Shown in pieces: positions 24,279 through 33,402 of a DNA stretch of 35,604 bases. This DNA is from PCC-6406 sp964353225 (lineage in GTDB: Bacteria > Cyanobacteriota > Cyanobacteriia > Phormidesmidales > Phormidesmidaceae): positions 1 through 35,604 of the forward strand of contig CAYGVA010000022.1 in the NCBI GenBank assembly GCA_964353225.1, read 5' to 3'. The notes beneath the pieces were generated by a model. That model saw nothing but the letters and a program-made list of their open reading frames with translations, did no database searches and was not told the DNA's origin. Position numbers and translations under genes: made by a program. Position 1 is the stretch's first letter, and every line of letters begins with the position of its first letter.

Positions 24279-25493
24279 ATGGCCCAAGATGACTGGCTGC
24301 CACCCCCCCCATTACCCACCGTGGGGCAATCCCTAGGGCAACTTCGCCGCCAACACCAGCTCATTCTGAACGCGGTGGGGGAAGGCGTATATGGGCTCGA
24401 TCTACAAGGCAACGTCACCTTTGTGAATCCCGCCGCCGCCGCCATGATCGACTGGCCTATGGATGAATTGATTGGTCGGTCCATGCATAAGGTGCTGCAC
24501 CATTCCCATACCGATGGCACCCTCTACCCCCGCGAAGCTTGCCCCATCTATGCCGCCCTCCAAGATGGCAGCATTCATCGGGTCACGACGGAGGTGTTTT
24601 GGCGCAAGGATGGGACCCACTTTCCGGTGGAATATATCAGCACCCCCATGCACGATGAAGCGGGGAAACTGATTGGGGCGGTGGTGACGTTTCGGGATAT
24701 TACCCAACGACGCTGGGCCGAAGCGGTGCTACAACGCACCAACGAAGAACTCGAACTGAAGGTGCAGGAGCGCACCGCTAAACTCCGCCAAGCAAACCAC
24801 CAACTGCAAGCGCTGAGCGAAATGCGATCGCGCTTCGTCGCCATGGTCTGCCACGAATTCCGCAACCCCCTGAACAATATCGCCCTGTCGGTGTCATCCC
24901 TCAACCGTTATGACGCCCAGCTCCAGCCCGAGGAAAAAGCCAACTACCTACGCACCATTCAGGCCAATGTTGAGCGCATGACCCTGATGATCGACGACAT
25001 TTTGGTGATTGGCAAAATTGAGGCCAAGGTGCTGGAAATCAGCGCCCAGCCCCTAGATCTGATCGCCTTCTGTCAGACCCTCCTCGCTGAGCAGGAATAC
25101 TACCGTCCTCAGTCCCCCATTCAATTTGCTTGTCGCCACCGTTACCTTATGGCCAACCTAGATGAGCGGTTACTGCGATCGATTTTAGGTAATCTGCTAT
25201 CCAACGCGATTCGCTATACCCCAGACCATCAGGGCATTCAGCTCCGGCTCAGCAAGCGGCAAAACCAACTCATTTTTCAGGTCCAGGATGAGGGTATGGG
25301 CATCCTGCCGGAGGATCGCGCTCACCTGTTTGAGCCGTTTTATCGGGGCTGTAACGTCAGCAATATTCCAGGAACGGGGCTGGGGTTGAGCATCGTTAAA
25401 CAGTTTGTGGATCTGCAAAACGGCTCGATTACGGTAAAGAGTGAGGTTAATCGAGGCACTACCTTTACGGTCCGATTACCCATGGGTATTTAA
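24279..25493 (+). CDS. PAS-domain sensor histidine kinase (soluble)
   Basis: The 404 residues comprise a PAS domain (about 22-142, NAVGEGVYGLDLQGNVTFVN to VVTFRDITQRR), a coiled-coil linker (150-180) and the dimerisation/phosphotransfer helix with H192 (VCHEFRNPLNN). The ATPase domain follows with an N box (N305 to N309 in ILGNLLSNAIRYTP), the G1 box D337-EGMG, the F box LFEPFYRG and the G2 box G365-TGLGL. There is no membrane segment or signal peptide, so it senses something in the cytoplasm, probably through the PAS domain. It is transcribed away from the AraC-type response regulator (272-base gap), its likely partner. Confidence 0.93.
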   Translation: MAQDDWLPPPPLPTVGQSLGQLRRQHQLILNAVGEGVYGLDLQGNVTFVNPAAAAMIDWPMDELIGRSMHKVLHHSHTDGTLYPREACPIYAALQDGSIHRVTTEVFWRKDGTHFPVEYISTPMHDEAGKLIGAVVTFRDITQRRWAEAVLQRTNEELELKVQERTAKLRQANHQLQALSEMRSRFVAMVCHEFRNPLNNIALSVSSLNRYDAQLQPEEKANYLRTIQANVERMTLMIDDILVIGKIEAKVLEISAQPLDLIAFCQTLLAEQEYYRPQSPIQFACRHRYLMANLDERLLRSILGNLLSNAIRYTPDHQGIQLRLSKRQNQLIFQVQDEGMGILPEDRAHLFEPFYRGCNVSNIPGTGLGLSIVKQFVDLQNGSITVKSEVNRGTTFTVRLPMGI

Positions 25494-25498
25494 ATCTA

Positions 25499-25510
25499 AT
25501 TCTATAGAAT
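25499..25510. repeat. 12-base perfect palindrome
   Basis: ATTCTATAGAAT is a perfect palindrome in the 21-base gap between the converging kinase and restriction genes, at the edge of the compositionally distinct RM block. It has no extended T-run on the plus side and is too A/T-rich for a strong terminator; it may be coincidental. Confidence 0.4.
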
Positions 25511-25514
25511 GAGT

Positions 25515-28500
25515 TCAGGGTTTTTCCTTACTTATAAGAGTTTTCGTGCCAACCAATGCCAATATTAATTTATTGATGTAGGTTATAGAATCTTCTTGAA
25601 AAAGAATGTGGTGTTTTTCAAGCTCTTCTTTGCTTTTTTTCCACCATTCAATCTCACCATAGGAAGTATTAGAGATGATAAAAGAATTAAGTGTCATTAG
25701 CGGGTCATTAAGGTCAGATTCAATTTTTTTGATAGTACGATAAAATTGAATTTTTGGATCACTTTCTCCTTGCAAATTCCGTAAGCCTTTAGGATCGACA
25801 AACGTTATATATTGGTGGTTTTTAACCACCAGCCACAGGATGAAGTCAGGGTAAAAATTGCCCGCATCAAAGAAACCCATACCACGCCCTCGGCTTTGAT
25901 TTCGGAGCAAATACAGTTCCTTGTCTTGAAAGAAAGCCCGTTCTTTCTCATAATAAGTACGCAGATCTAGAACAAACACTTTTTCACCTTGGTTCAGTTG
26001 TACAGGGCTAACTTCTATGTAATCACTGTCCAAATAAATTAGCGGTCGATAAAGATGGCGACTGAAGTCAATGGAATGAAAATTTGCAAAGGGAACATCA
26101 TGCAGAGTGCCATTTTCAATGTCAGCTTTAATGCCCTCTAACGTTGCGATAATATCTTCTTGAGACTGGTCAATCAAGAAACGATATTCCTCAACCAAGT
26201 TAGGGTCATCTGCTTGGATCTCCTGAATTTCTAGATATTCACTCTCGCATTGACTCTTATAGGCTTTATAGGCTTTATCGCAAGACTTCTTTAGTAAAGT
26301 CGTTGCTAACTCTTGCCAGGATCGAACTTTTCCAAAGCTAGTGAAGGCTAATTCTTCGGCGGGGATATACAAACGATACCAATCAGGATTTTTCAGCAGC
26401 GCTTCCAGGCTGTCGCGGTTAATGCTGAAGTTGTGCCAGCCTCGTTCTGTTTTGAACTGTTGCAGATCCTGATAGATAGCTTCCATGTCCATGAAAGCAA
26501 AATGTTCATCTTTGAGTGTATCTTCATGGCGGGCAGCCATATCTTCTTTATCGCGCAAATCCTGACTCTTACGGGCTTGCACTTTGGGATACCAATCTAA
26601 GGTGATGCGATCGCTAAACAATGGGTTATCTGGATCAAGCCGAAGTTTAGGCGCTTGAGTTTTGAAATTGAAATCTGGATTGACTCGCACCATTTTGAGG
26701 GGTACTGTGCCCAAGTTTTTAATCACAGGCAAGATGAACTCAATCCGATTTTCTTGATCAGGCAAGCCTTCTTTTTCTAAATAATCGCGGAACTGTTGCA
26801 TATAGTCAGCACGAACGCCAAAGATATTGAGCGTTTCTAAGGTGCTGATGCGCTCTGGAGCTTTGACATCGCGCAGGTGTTGGCTGCGCTTGAGGCTAAA
26901 GTTGTAGCCTTTGAGCCGCACTCCTCGACCAAACAGTTGAATAATTTCTGAACCTTCGCCACGACCGATATTCATCAGTCCCATTGTGCTGACGCGCCAG
27001 CTACTCCACCCTTCGGTGAATTTTTTGGAGCCGATGAGAATGTTGACGGTGGAATGGGATTCGTTGATTTGATTAAAGAGGGCATCGCCAAAATCAGATT
27101 CGACCACGATGAGTTGTTCAAAGGTTTCACACAGCTTTCGCAGTTTTGGGGCATCCCCAACATTGATGACGCCAAAAGGAGGATTATTTCCTAGTCTGAG
27201 GGCGAGTTCACCTTCGGTTGATTTCAGATGCTCTACATGCAGTTGCCCCTGAGCAGAAGCATTAAAAACTTGCGACAAAATGTCATGAAACAGGTCTAGC
27301 GTTGTCCATTTCAGTTGGCGCAAGCATTGATGCACATAGGTAAAGGTGGTGCCAAAGATCTCTCGCTGTTGGCTGTCCAACAAACCAGGGCTGCCGCTTA
27401 AGAGTCGAGAGAGAGAGTCGCTGCTGCGCTCGGGTTGGCTGATGAAGTCGGCAATAAACAGCAGAATATCTACGACATCAGAAACTTTTCGACCCCGTTG
27501 AGTCCGAACGGCATTGACGCTGCTACCCACAAATACCCAAAGGGGATCTTCGAGCAAAAAGGGCTGGAGTGCTTGGGCCTGGTCCTGATACAGTTTTTTC
27601 TGTTGATAAAAAGCCAGTAGGCAAGCCGTCAGGTAAAGCCTGCGGCTTTCTTCGTCCCGGTCTTCGGCCAGGTTAAAAATGCGGTAGTCTTTGCCGTAAC
27701 CGTCGCCGTAGAAATATTTGTAGGAGTAGTCAAACAAGATGCATTTGGCATATTCCTGCACTAGGTCATCATTTTTGCTGGCTTTCATCGCCTGCCCAAA
27801 GGTCGCGGAGTATTCAAAGGCAAACCCGGTTTCGGAAAGCTGATCACGGCGTTTTTTCCATTCTTCGCCACTGGCTCCCCGATGGCCTTCGTCTACCAGT
27901 ACCAGGTTGTTGCTTTCAAACGCTTCCACGGCGACGGTACCGGGTCCGGCTGCTTCTTTGAGCTTATAGATTTCGATAACTTCGACGCCTTTACCTGTGA
28001 ACAGGCTTCGCCCTGATTTAGAAAAACTCTCAGCCGGAATGCCGGATAGCGCAAACTCGTTGAGGTGCTGTTGAGAGAGTCCTTCGTTGGGGGTCAGCAG
28101 AATGATGCGGTTAAGGGTGGCGTTACGGCAATGCTGTTTGAGGTAGTGCTGATACTGCAAGATGTTGACATGCATCAGCAGGGTTTTGCCTGACCCGGTA
28201 GCGTTCCAGAAGGCGAGTTTGTTCAGGTCTTCTAGCGTGTATTGATCAACGTGGTCAACTTTGCGGTGAGTGTCGTTGAACTGGTAGACCGCTTCGTTGA
28301 GGTCAGCGAGTAGCTGCGAACCGTTGCTGAAGTAGCGATCGCAATACATTTCCGTAAACAGCAGAGATAGCCACTGAAAGTATTTCCAATAGATCGGCTG
28401 GGGACGACGACCCTGGATATGGAAGGTGTGGCTGACGATGTTTTGGTCATAGCTGAGTAGCAGGTCTCGGTTTAGGGGCGTATCGGGCGAGAGTCCCCCA

Positions 28501-28685
28501 ATCAGCGAATAGTAAAAACGGGTAGTGTTGTCTTCATCTAGCCCTTCTTGGGCGGGCTTGAGGATGTCCGCCAGTTCTTCAAAGTTAGACTTGCCCAGCA
28601 ATGACAGCAGGTATTGATTGAGCACGAGGCGTTGCTCAAAATCAATGGGTTGGGCTTTGCGCTGTTTAGAACGGGTAGCCGCCAT
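25515..28685 (-). CDS. res: Type III-like restriction enzyme subunit Res (SF2 helicase-nuclease)
   Basis: This 1056-residue protein translocates on and cleaves unmodified DNA together with the methylase. The superfamily 2 helicase core has Walker A N161-ATGSGKT168, a DExH box D265-E-G-H268 (LVLVDEGHRG), motif III S293-A-T295 and motif VI EIIQLFGRGVRL. The C-terminal PD-(D/E)xK nuclease is intact: PD at 946-947 (FYPDFILW) and D964-P-K966 (ITFVDPKG). Its ATG shares one base with the stop of the methylase gene (TAATG at 28683-28687), so the two are translationally coupled. The DNA is visibly A/T-richer than the flanking housekeeping genes but contains HIP1 octamers, which suggests exchange among cyanobacteria. 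Confidence 0.92.
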   Translation of the reverse strand: MAATRSKQRKAQPIDFEQRLVLNQYLLSLLGKSNFEELADILKPAQEGLDEDNTTRFYYSLIGGLSPDTPLNRDLLLSYDQNIVSHTFHIQGRRPQPIYWKYFQWLSLLFTEMYCDRYFSNGSQLLADLNEAVYQFNDTHRKVDHVDQYTLEDLNKLAFWNATGSGKTLLMHVNILQYQHYLKQHCRNATLNRIILLTPNEGLSQQHLNEFALSGIPAESFSKSGRSLFTGKGVEVIEIYKLKEAAGPGTVAVEAFESNNLVLVDEGHRGASGEEWKKRRDQLSETGFAFEYSATFGQAMKASKNDDLVQEYAKCILFDYSYKYFYGDGYGKDYRIFNLAEDRDEESRRLYLTACLLAFYQQKKLYQDQAQALQPFLLEDPLWVFVGSSVNAVRTQRGRKVSDVVDILLFIADFISQPERSSDSLSRLLSGSPGLLDSQQREIFGTTFTYVHQCLRQLKWTTLDLFHDILSQVFNASAQGQLHVEHLKSTEGELALRLGNNPPFGVINVGDAPKLRKLCETFEQLIVVESDFGDALFNQINESHSTVNILIGSKKFTEGWSSWRVSTMGLMNIGRGEGSEIIQLFGRGVRLKGYNFSLKRSQHLRDVKAPERISTLETLNIFGVRADYMQQFRDYLEKEGLPDQENRIEFILPVIKNLGTVPLKMVRVNPDFNFKTQAPKLRLDPDNPLFSDRITLDWYPKVQARKSQDLRDKEDMAARHEDTLKDEHFAFMDMEAIYQDLQQFKTERGWHNFSINRDSLEALLKNPDWYRLYIPAEELAFTSFGKVRSWQELATTLLKKSCDKAYKAYKSQCESEYLEIQEIQADDPNLVEEYRFLIDQSQEDIIATLEGIKADIENGTLHDVPFANFHSIDFSRHLYRPLIYLDSDYIEVSPVQLNQGEKVFVLDLRTYYEKERAFFQDKELYLLRNQSRGRGMGFFDAGNFYPDFILWLVVKNHQYITFVDPKGLRNLQGESDPKIQFYRTIKKIESDLNDPLMTLNSFIISNTSYGEIEWWKKSKEELEKHHILFQEDSITYINKLILALVGTKTLISKEKP

Positions 28686-31600
28686 TAGGGTTGCACCTCC
28701 GACATGTCGAACATGAGCCGATGGAATTCGGCATCGGTCAGCAGGACGCGCCAGGTTTCGGTATCGGGACGCAGGTTTTCTAAGTTGTTGTCGCCGTTGA
28801 CGTAAACCAAGTCAAAGCCGGGATCTTCCTGGTCGTAGCTTTGAGCTTTGAACCAGTCATCTAGGGCATCGTTATCGACTTCATCTAGGTCGCGCCAGAT
28901 GACGAGGATTCTATCGTCCCAACGATTTACCCCCCGCACGGTTTTGATCGCCTCGACTAGATTGAGCTGCTGCACGGTGAGGCCCAGCAGGTAGTTAAAG
29001 GTTTCGATCAGGTCTACGGTGACGTAGCGGGTATCGTTGTTTTGGGTGGTTTTGAGCTGATAGTTAAAGGGATGGATGAAAGCTTCGGGATTCAGCAGGG
29101 AGGCACTACCACGGGCTTCGGCATCCAGCTTGTAGGTGAGCATGTATTCTTCCCGAAAGCGAGGATCTTTCTCAAGGGCGAATTCCTGTTGCTCAGTGCG
29201 TTTAGAGTCTTTGATGTTGTTCAGTGCATCTTCGTAGGATTCAAGTCGTAGATACTTAATGCAGTGGCTCACCCCTCCCCGTGAAACAGGCTTACCATTC
29301 TTCCAATCGCGGGAGTAAGCAGCTTTCATCACACGGGGTTTGAGGACGGTATCAAAATACTGACCAACTTCAACCAGGATGTATTTACGAGTGCCCCGAT
29401 CTTCTCGATTTAGCTTGATTACGGCATGGGCTGTACTGCCAGAACCTCCAAAGCAGTCAATGATTGTACTGTCTGCTTTTGCAGCATGAAGAATGAACCG
29501 GGAAACAAAGTCAGCGTGCTTAGGTGCCAGAAAAATCCCTGACTGACCAAACATTGCTGAAGTTTGCTTTTCGCCATCAGAATAGTCTTGGAATACGCTT
29601 TTACCAATATTAGTTTCTACTTCATGAAGCATTCTTTTGACTTGAGGAACTTTTCTCTCATCTGTTCCCCATACAATTCGTTTGTCCTTTTCCAGGGAAA
29701 CAAAACTTCGTTTTCCTGGAGAATCTTCATCCTCTTCATAAGCAAATTTCCATCCACTTTTAGGGTGAGGACAGAGCTTTTGAGTTACAGGATGAGGTGG
29801 TTTATAAAAACGATAGTTTGGATGCTCTGAATCTTGAGTAGTAGGAGATTGTTTTGAGGATGGCATAGCAGTATTATCCTCTCTCCAAATCCAAATGCGT
29901 GCTTCTTTATCCGCTGCTTCTGATTCTGGAACTAAATTTCCTTGAGCATCTCGATATTCTGCCCATTTATAGCTAAGTATGCCTTTCCAAGGATCATTCC
30001 CTTTTTCCTCACTCCAATCTAACCCTTGTTCTTCGATAGACTCTCTGTAGTCAGCTTTATGCTGTTTATAAAGAGAACGTATCTCAGATTCAATTCGTGA
30101 TATCGGTGGATATTGAGGATTCAACTCAGCCACTAAAGCCATTACTTCTTCATAGCCAGGCTTTGGCTCACGAAACATCATTGAATCCCGTTCAGCCAAA
30201 GTTCGATTTTTGGCATAAACTTCTACATACTCATGATTTGTCGAATAGTTTGGCACCTGGCTATTGGTCGTATTCATCACCCAAACCAGCTCTTCAATCC
30301 GGTTTTCTTCACCAAAAACCAGATCCATCATGTGTTCAAGTAACAATCGCTCAGTCTTATCAATACTGACAAAAATTGCTCCGTCTTCCGTTAGCACTGG
30401 CTGAAGCAAACCCAGCCGATTGAGCATCATCGTTCCCCACGATGAATGCTGATAGTTATTTTTGTAAGGAATTGAACTGCTGCTAGTGTTATAGGGTGGG
30501 TCAATATAAATGCACTTAACTGCTTCCTGATAACGTTCTTGTAATAGATTCAGGGCTTGAAAATTTTCAGAATGAATCAGTAGCCCGTCGCACTGCTCAT
30601 CAAAGTTTTCAATCGAGCCTAAGAGTTGAGTCTTGAACGTGTTATCAAAGAACTGCGTATCCACCAAAAGCTTATCGTTCGCCTTCAAAAACTCGATTGT
30701 TAACGGCTCTGAATAACCGGGAGTGCCACCGCCAAATAAATCACCGACTTTTTCTTCAATTTCATCGATCACAAAGAGCCGTTTCCACTCTTCAATCTGG
30801 ACCTGATTCGCAATAATGTCAGGATAGAGATCTTCCGGCACTCGATCCAGCGTGATGCAGTAGTGCGTTTCCAGCACAAACTTCTTCTTCAGCCACAGCT
30901 TTTTCTGAAACTCCTCAATCTGCTCCAGAAATTGAATGATCTTGTCGCCAATGTCATTCAGCACCCGCACCTTGCTCACCAGATGCTTCACCCGAATCGG
31001 GCTTTCATGCTGAATGTCGGCTAAATTAATAACTTCCGACTTGATGTAAAAATCCAACTCCCGCCGCAGAAACTTCCCAAGATTTTTGTGAATGAAATAG
31101 TCGAAGGTATTGCGAGCGGTAAAATCCGCCAAATACTTTTGCAGTAAGGTGCGGTCAGAGTGTTTCTCCGTCGGGGCTTTAATCGCAAACTCTTTTTGCC
31201 AGTCTGGCAGGTCAGGCAACGCCATCACCGCGTCATAAGCCACCTGATTAAGCGCGTCTTGCTTCCGCTTTTGCTCATCAGCACGGTACTCAAACCGCAG
31301 CACCAGGTCGTCCCCTTCCACGACTGCCGAGTCCGCCTCACACAAAATGAAGCGGCGCTCCCGGCCATTCACAGGCTTATTGTTGTTCTGCTCCGTACTT
31401 GCCGAAACGATTTCAAACCGCACCCGTCGCTCTGGCGGCAGCTTAAAGGCATAGTTTTGAAAATGCTCCGCTGTCTTGATGTAGTACTGATCGGCATTCG
31501 CCCAATGCAGCTTCACCTCTTCGCCGTTGTAAGGAATGGCATAAGCCCCATCGGTGTAGCGGCGAAGGGAGAGAAAATCGCCCTCGTGGTAATAGCGGCG

Positions 31601-31963
31601 AAAGAACCGATACAGATGGTCGTAAACTTCCTGCTCTAGCTGGATGAGGTCAGCCTGAGATTGCAACTGCTCTTTGAGCCGTAATACCCTGGGGGAATTT
31701 TCGGCCTCTTCTCTTGAGAGTTCGAGTAAGTTTTGAGCCTGCTGGATAGTTTCTTCAAGTTGTTCTTGCAACCGTTCCTTATCAACCCGCTCATATTCAC
31801 TAAACCCAGCCTGCACTTGGGGCAGCAAGTCTTCCTGCAAAAACCGCACAATCTCGTCGCGATTGTGGTTCATGATGCGGTAGATACCAAAATCGAGATC
31901 AGCCTGATCAAGCTGAAACAGTTCTCGCAGCAAGGTTTGCAGTTTCTCCAGGGGAGTTGTCAC
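28685..31963 (-). CDS. mod: Type III-like DNA methyltransferase Mod (beta-class), large N-terminal region
   Basis: This 1092-residue adenine/cytosine-N methyltransferase has motif IV D488-P-P-Y491 (YIDPPYNTSSSS) placed before the AdoMet-binding motif F838-GGSGST844. That order defines beta-class enzymes, including type III Mod. Residues 570-820, between the two motifs, would be the target-recognition part and lie in the most A/T-rich DNA of the window. About 480 residues precede DPPY, with a coiled coil (50-115) after the conserved-looking FGIYRIMN (25-32); the usual type III Mod is nearer 600-700 residues. Start: GTG at 31963, chosen because FGIYRIMN would be cut by the next ATG. The target sequence is unknown. 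Confidence 0.92.
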   Translation of the reverse strand: MTTPLEKLQTLLRELFQLDQADLDFGIYRIMNHNRDEIVRFLQEDLLPQVQAGFSEYERVDKERLQEQLEETIQQAQNLLELSREEAENSPRVLRLKEQLQSQADLIQLEQEVYDHLYRFFRRYYHEGDFLSLRRYTDGAYAIPYNGEEVKLHWANADQYYIKTAEHFQNYAFKLPPERRVRFEIVSASTEQNNNKPVNGRERRFILCEADSAVVEGDDLVLRFEYRADEQKRKQDALNQVAYDAVMALPDLPDWQKEFAIKAPTEKHSDRTLLQKYLADFTARNTFDYFIHKNLGKFLRRELDFYIKSEVINLADIQHESPIRVKHLVSKVRVLNDIGDKIIQFLEQIEEFQKKLWLKKKFVLETHYCITLDRVPEDLYPDIIANQVQIEEWKRLFVIDEIEEKVGDLFGGGTPGYSEPLTIEFLKANDKLLVDTQFFDNTFKTQLLGSIENFDEQCDGLLIHSENFQALNLLQERYQEAVKCIYIDPPYNTSSSSIPYKNNYQHSSWGTMMLNRLGLLQPVLTEDGAIFVSIDKTERLLLEHMMDLVFGEENRIEELVWVMNTTNSQVPNYSTNHEYVEVYAKNRTLAERDSMMFREPKPGYEEVMALVAELNPQYPPISRIESEIRSLYKQHKADYRESIEEQGLDWSEEKGNDPWKGILSYKWAEYRDAQGNLVPESEAADKEARIWIWREDNTAMPSSKQSPTTQDSEHPNYRFYKPPHPVTQKLCPHPKSGWKFAYEEDEDSPGKRSFVSLEKDKRIVWGTDERKVPQVKRMLHEVETNIGKSVFQDYSDGEKQTSAMFGQSGIFLAPKHADFVSRFILHAAKADSTIIDCFGGSGSTAHAVIKLNREDRGTRKYILVEVGQYFDTVLKPRVMKAAYSRDWKNGKPVSRGGVSHCIKYLRLESYEDALNNIKDSKRTEQQEFALEKDPRFREEYMLTYKLDAEARGSASLLNPEAFIHPFNYQLKTTQNNDTRYVTVDLIETFNYLLGLTVQQLNLVEAIKTVRGVNRWDDRILVIWRDLDEVDNDALDDWFKAQSYDQEDPGFDLVYVNGDNNLENLRPDTETWRVLLTDAEFHRLMFDMSEVQP

Positions 31964-32056
31964 AGGGGAAGCAGCCTCAGTTCACAGATCTAACGTATTG
32001 TAAGTTGGCTTCGGGTAATCTATACGCTAGCCACGCCTCCATTCACCCCATACGCT

Positions 32057-32323
32057 ATGAGCCTGTTTAAAAAACAGCGTGTCACCACCAACCCTCAGCA
32101 GCTCCAGCAGATTAAAGCCTGGACCTACGATATCTTGGCCCTATCGACAGACATCCCCATCTCCATTAGTCAGCTCCAATGCCATGAGCAGGGCTGCCCC
32201 CCCATTGAAACGGTGATTGCGGTGATGGGGCAGCCGCCCCAAACCTTCAAAATTCATGCTGCCGCAGTTGATCTGAACTACGACACTGTTGCCGAAGCCC
32301 TGGCTGGTCGCTCCCCCCATTGA
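32057..32323 (+). CDS. Small conserved-looking protein with CxxxxCPP motif
   Basis: An 88-residue soluble protein with no family I can name. The centre reads LQCHEQGCPPIETVIAVMG, giving Cys-His and a second Cys five residues from the first, which could bind a metal. The N-terminus is basic and the rest alternates strands and helices. It lies 110 bases upstream of the CobW GTPase on the same strand, so a metal-related role together with CobW is a reasonable guess but not shown. Start: ATG at 32057. Confidence 0.65.
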   Translation: MSLFKKQRVTTNPQQLQQIKAWTYDILALSTDIPISISQLQCHEQGCPPIETVIAVMGQPPQTFKIHAAAVDLNYDTVAEALAGRSPH

Positions 32324-32390
32324 TCGATGGTGCGGGGGTGAAATGTTCACCACAAACTTTTCAGGAGAAAGGCCGTCAAGGATAATGCCG

Positions 32391-32406
32391 GGACTCTGAG
32401 GAGTCC
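32391..32406 (+). promoter_or_regulatory. Small hairpin GGACTC-TGAG-GAGTCC upstream of cobW
   Basis: A perfect 6-base stem with a 4-base loop ends 27 bases before the CobW ATG. No recognised Zur or Fur box was seen in this 110-base gap. It may be an operator or affect translation. Confidence 0.35.
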
Positions 32407-32433
32407 TGTAGTTTCTTCAAGGTAAACCACACC

Positions 32434-33402
32434 ATGGCAACGACAGCAACAGCAGGCGTGCCAGTCACCGTTTTGACCGGTTATCTGGGAGCCGGTAAAA
32501 CCACGTTGCTGAATCGAATTTTGACCTATGAGCATGGCAAAAAAGTTGCCGTCATTGTGAATGAGTTCGGCGAAGTGGGTATCGACAATCAACTGGTGAT
32601 TGATGCCGACGAAGAAATTTTTGAAATGAACAATGGTTGTATCTGTTGCACGGTGCGGGGGGATTTGATTCGGATCATCAACAATCTGATGCAGCGTCGC
32701 GACAAATTTGACCACCTTGTTATTGAGACTACGGGTTTGGCAGATCCGGCTCCGGTGATTCAAACCTTTTTTGTGGACGAGGATATTCAGGCTCAACTGG
32801 CACTGGATGCGGTGGTTACCGTGGTGGATGCCAAGCACATTTCCCAGCATTGGGACAGTGATGAAGCCCAGGAGCAAATCGCCTTTGCCGATGTGATTTT
32901 GCTGAATAAAATCGACTTGGTAACAGAAACTGAATTGGTGGAACTAGAGCGTCGCATTCTGGACATGAATGCGATGGTAAAAATCTACCGCACCCAAAAT
33001 TCGGATCTGGCCATTGAGTCGATTTTGGGGGTTAAAGCCTTTGACCTCGATCGCGCCCTCCAAGTTGATCCAGAATTCCTCAATGAAGATGCCCACGAGC
33101 ACGATGAATCGGTGTATTCCTTTGCGATTGTGGAAGATCAGCCCCTGGATGAAGACAAACTCAGCACTTGGGTGACGGACCTGCTGCAAACGAAAGGCCC
33201 CGATATTTTCCGCATGAAGGGTATCCTTAACCTGGCGGGAGAAGCCAATCGCTATGTGTTCCAGGGGGTACACATGATTTTTGATGGCCGCAGCGATCGC
33301 CCCTGGAAGCCCGATGAATCTCGCCGCAGTGAGATGGTCTTCATTGGCCGCAATCTGGACGAGGCCGCCCTGCGCCAAGGCTTTCGGACCTGTTTGGCGT
33401 GA
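32434..33402 (+). CDS. CobW/COG0523 family GTP-binding metallochaperone
   Basis: The 322-residue G3E-family GTPase has Walker A G16-YLGAGKTT24, the metal-binding C69-I-C-C72 motif (NNGCICCTVRGDL), the ETTG motif at 98-101 (VIETTGLADPAPV) and the guanine-specificity motif N158-K-I-D161. A C-terminal CobW domain follows (about 225-320). Such proteins deliver or sense metals such as zinc or cobalt in the cytoplasm; the metal is not decided. Its TGA overlaps the GTG start of the WD40 gene (GTGA at 33399-33402). Start: ATG at 32434. Confidence 0.92.
   Translation: MATTATAGVPVTVLTGYLGAGKTTLLNRILTYEHGKKVAVIVNEFGEVGIDNQLVIDADEEIFEMNNGCICCTVRGDLIRIINNLMQRRDKFDHLVIETTGLADPAPVIQTFFVDEDIQAQLALDAVVTVVDAKHISQHWDSDEAQEQIAFADVILLNKIDLVTETELVELERRILDMNAMVKIYRTQNSDLAIESILGVKAFDLDRALQVDPEFLNEDAHEHDESVYSFAIVEDQPLDEDKLSTWVTDLLQTKGPDIFRMKGILNLAGEANRYVFQGVHMIFDGRSDRPWKPDESRRSEMVFIGRNLDEAALRQGFRTCLA

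Noticed and set aside
25515..31963. A new class of defence system
   Set aside because: The motif set and the coupled mod-res order fit type III restriction-modification; only the size of Mod is unusual.
32347..32877. 176-codon minus-strand open frame antisense to the CobW gene
   Set aside because: It mirrors conserved CobW codons and shows no recognisable domain.
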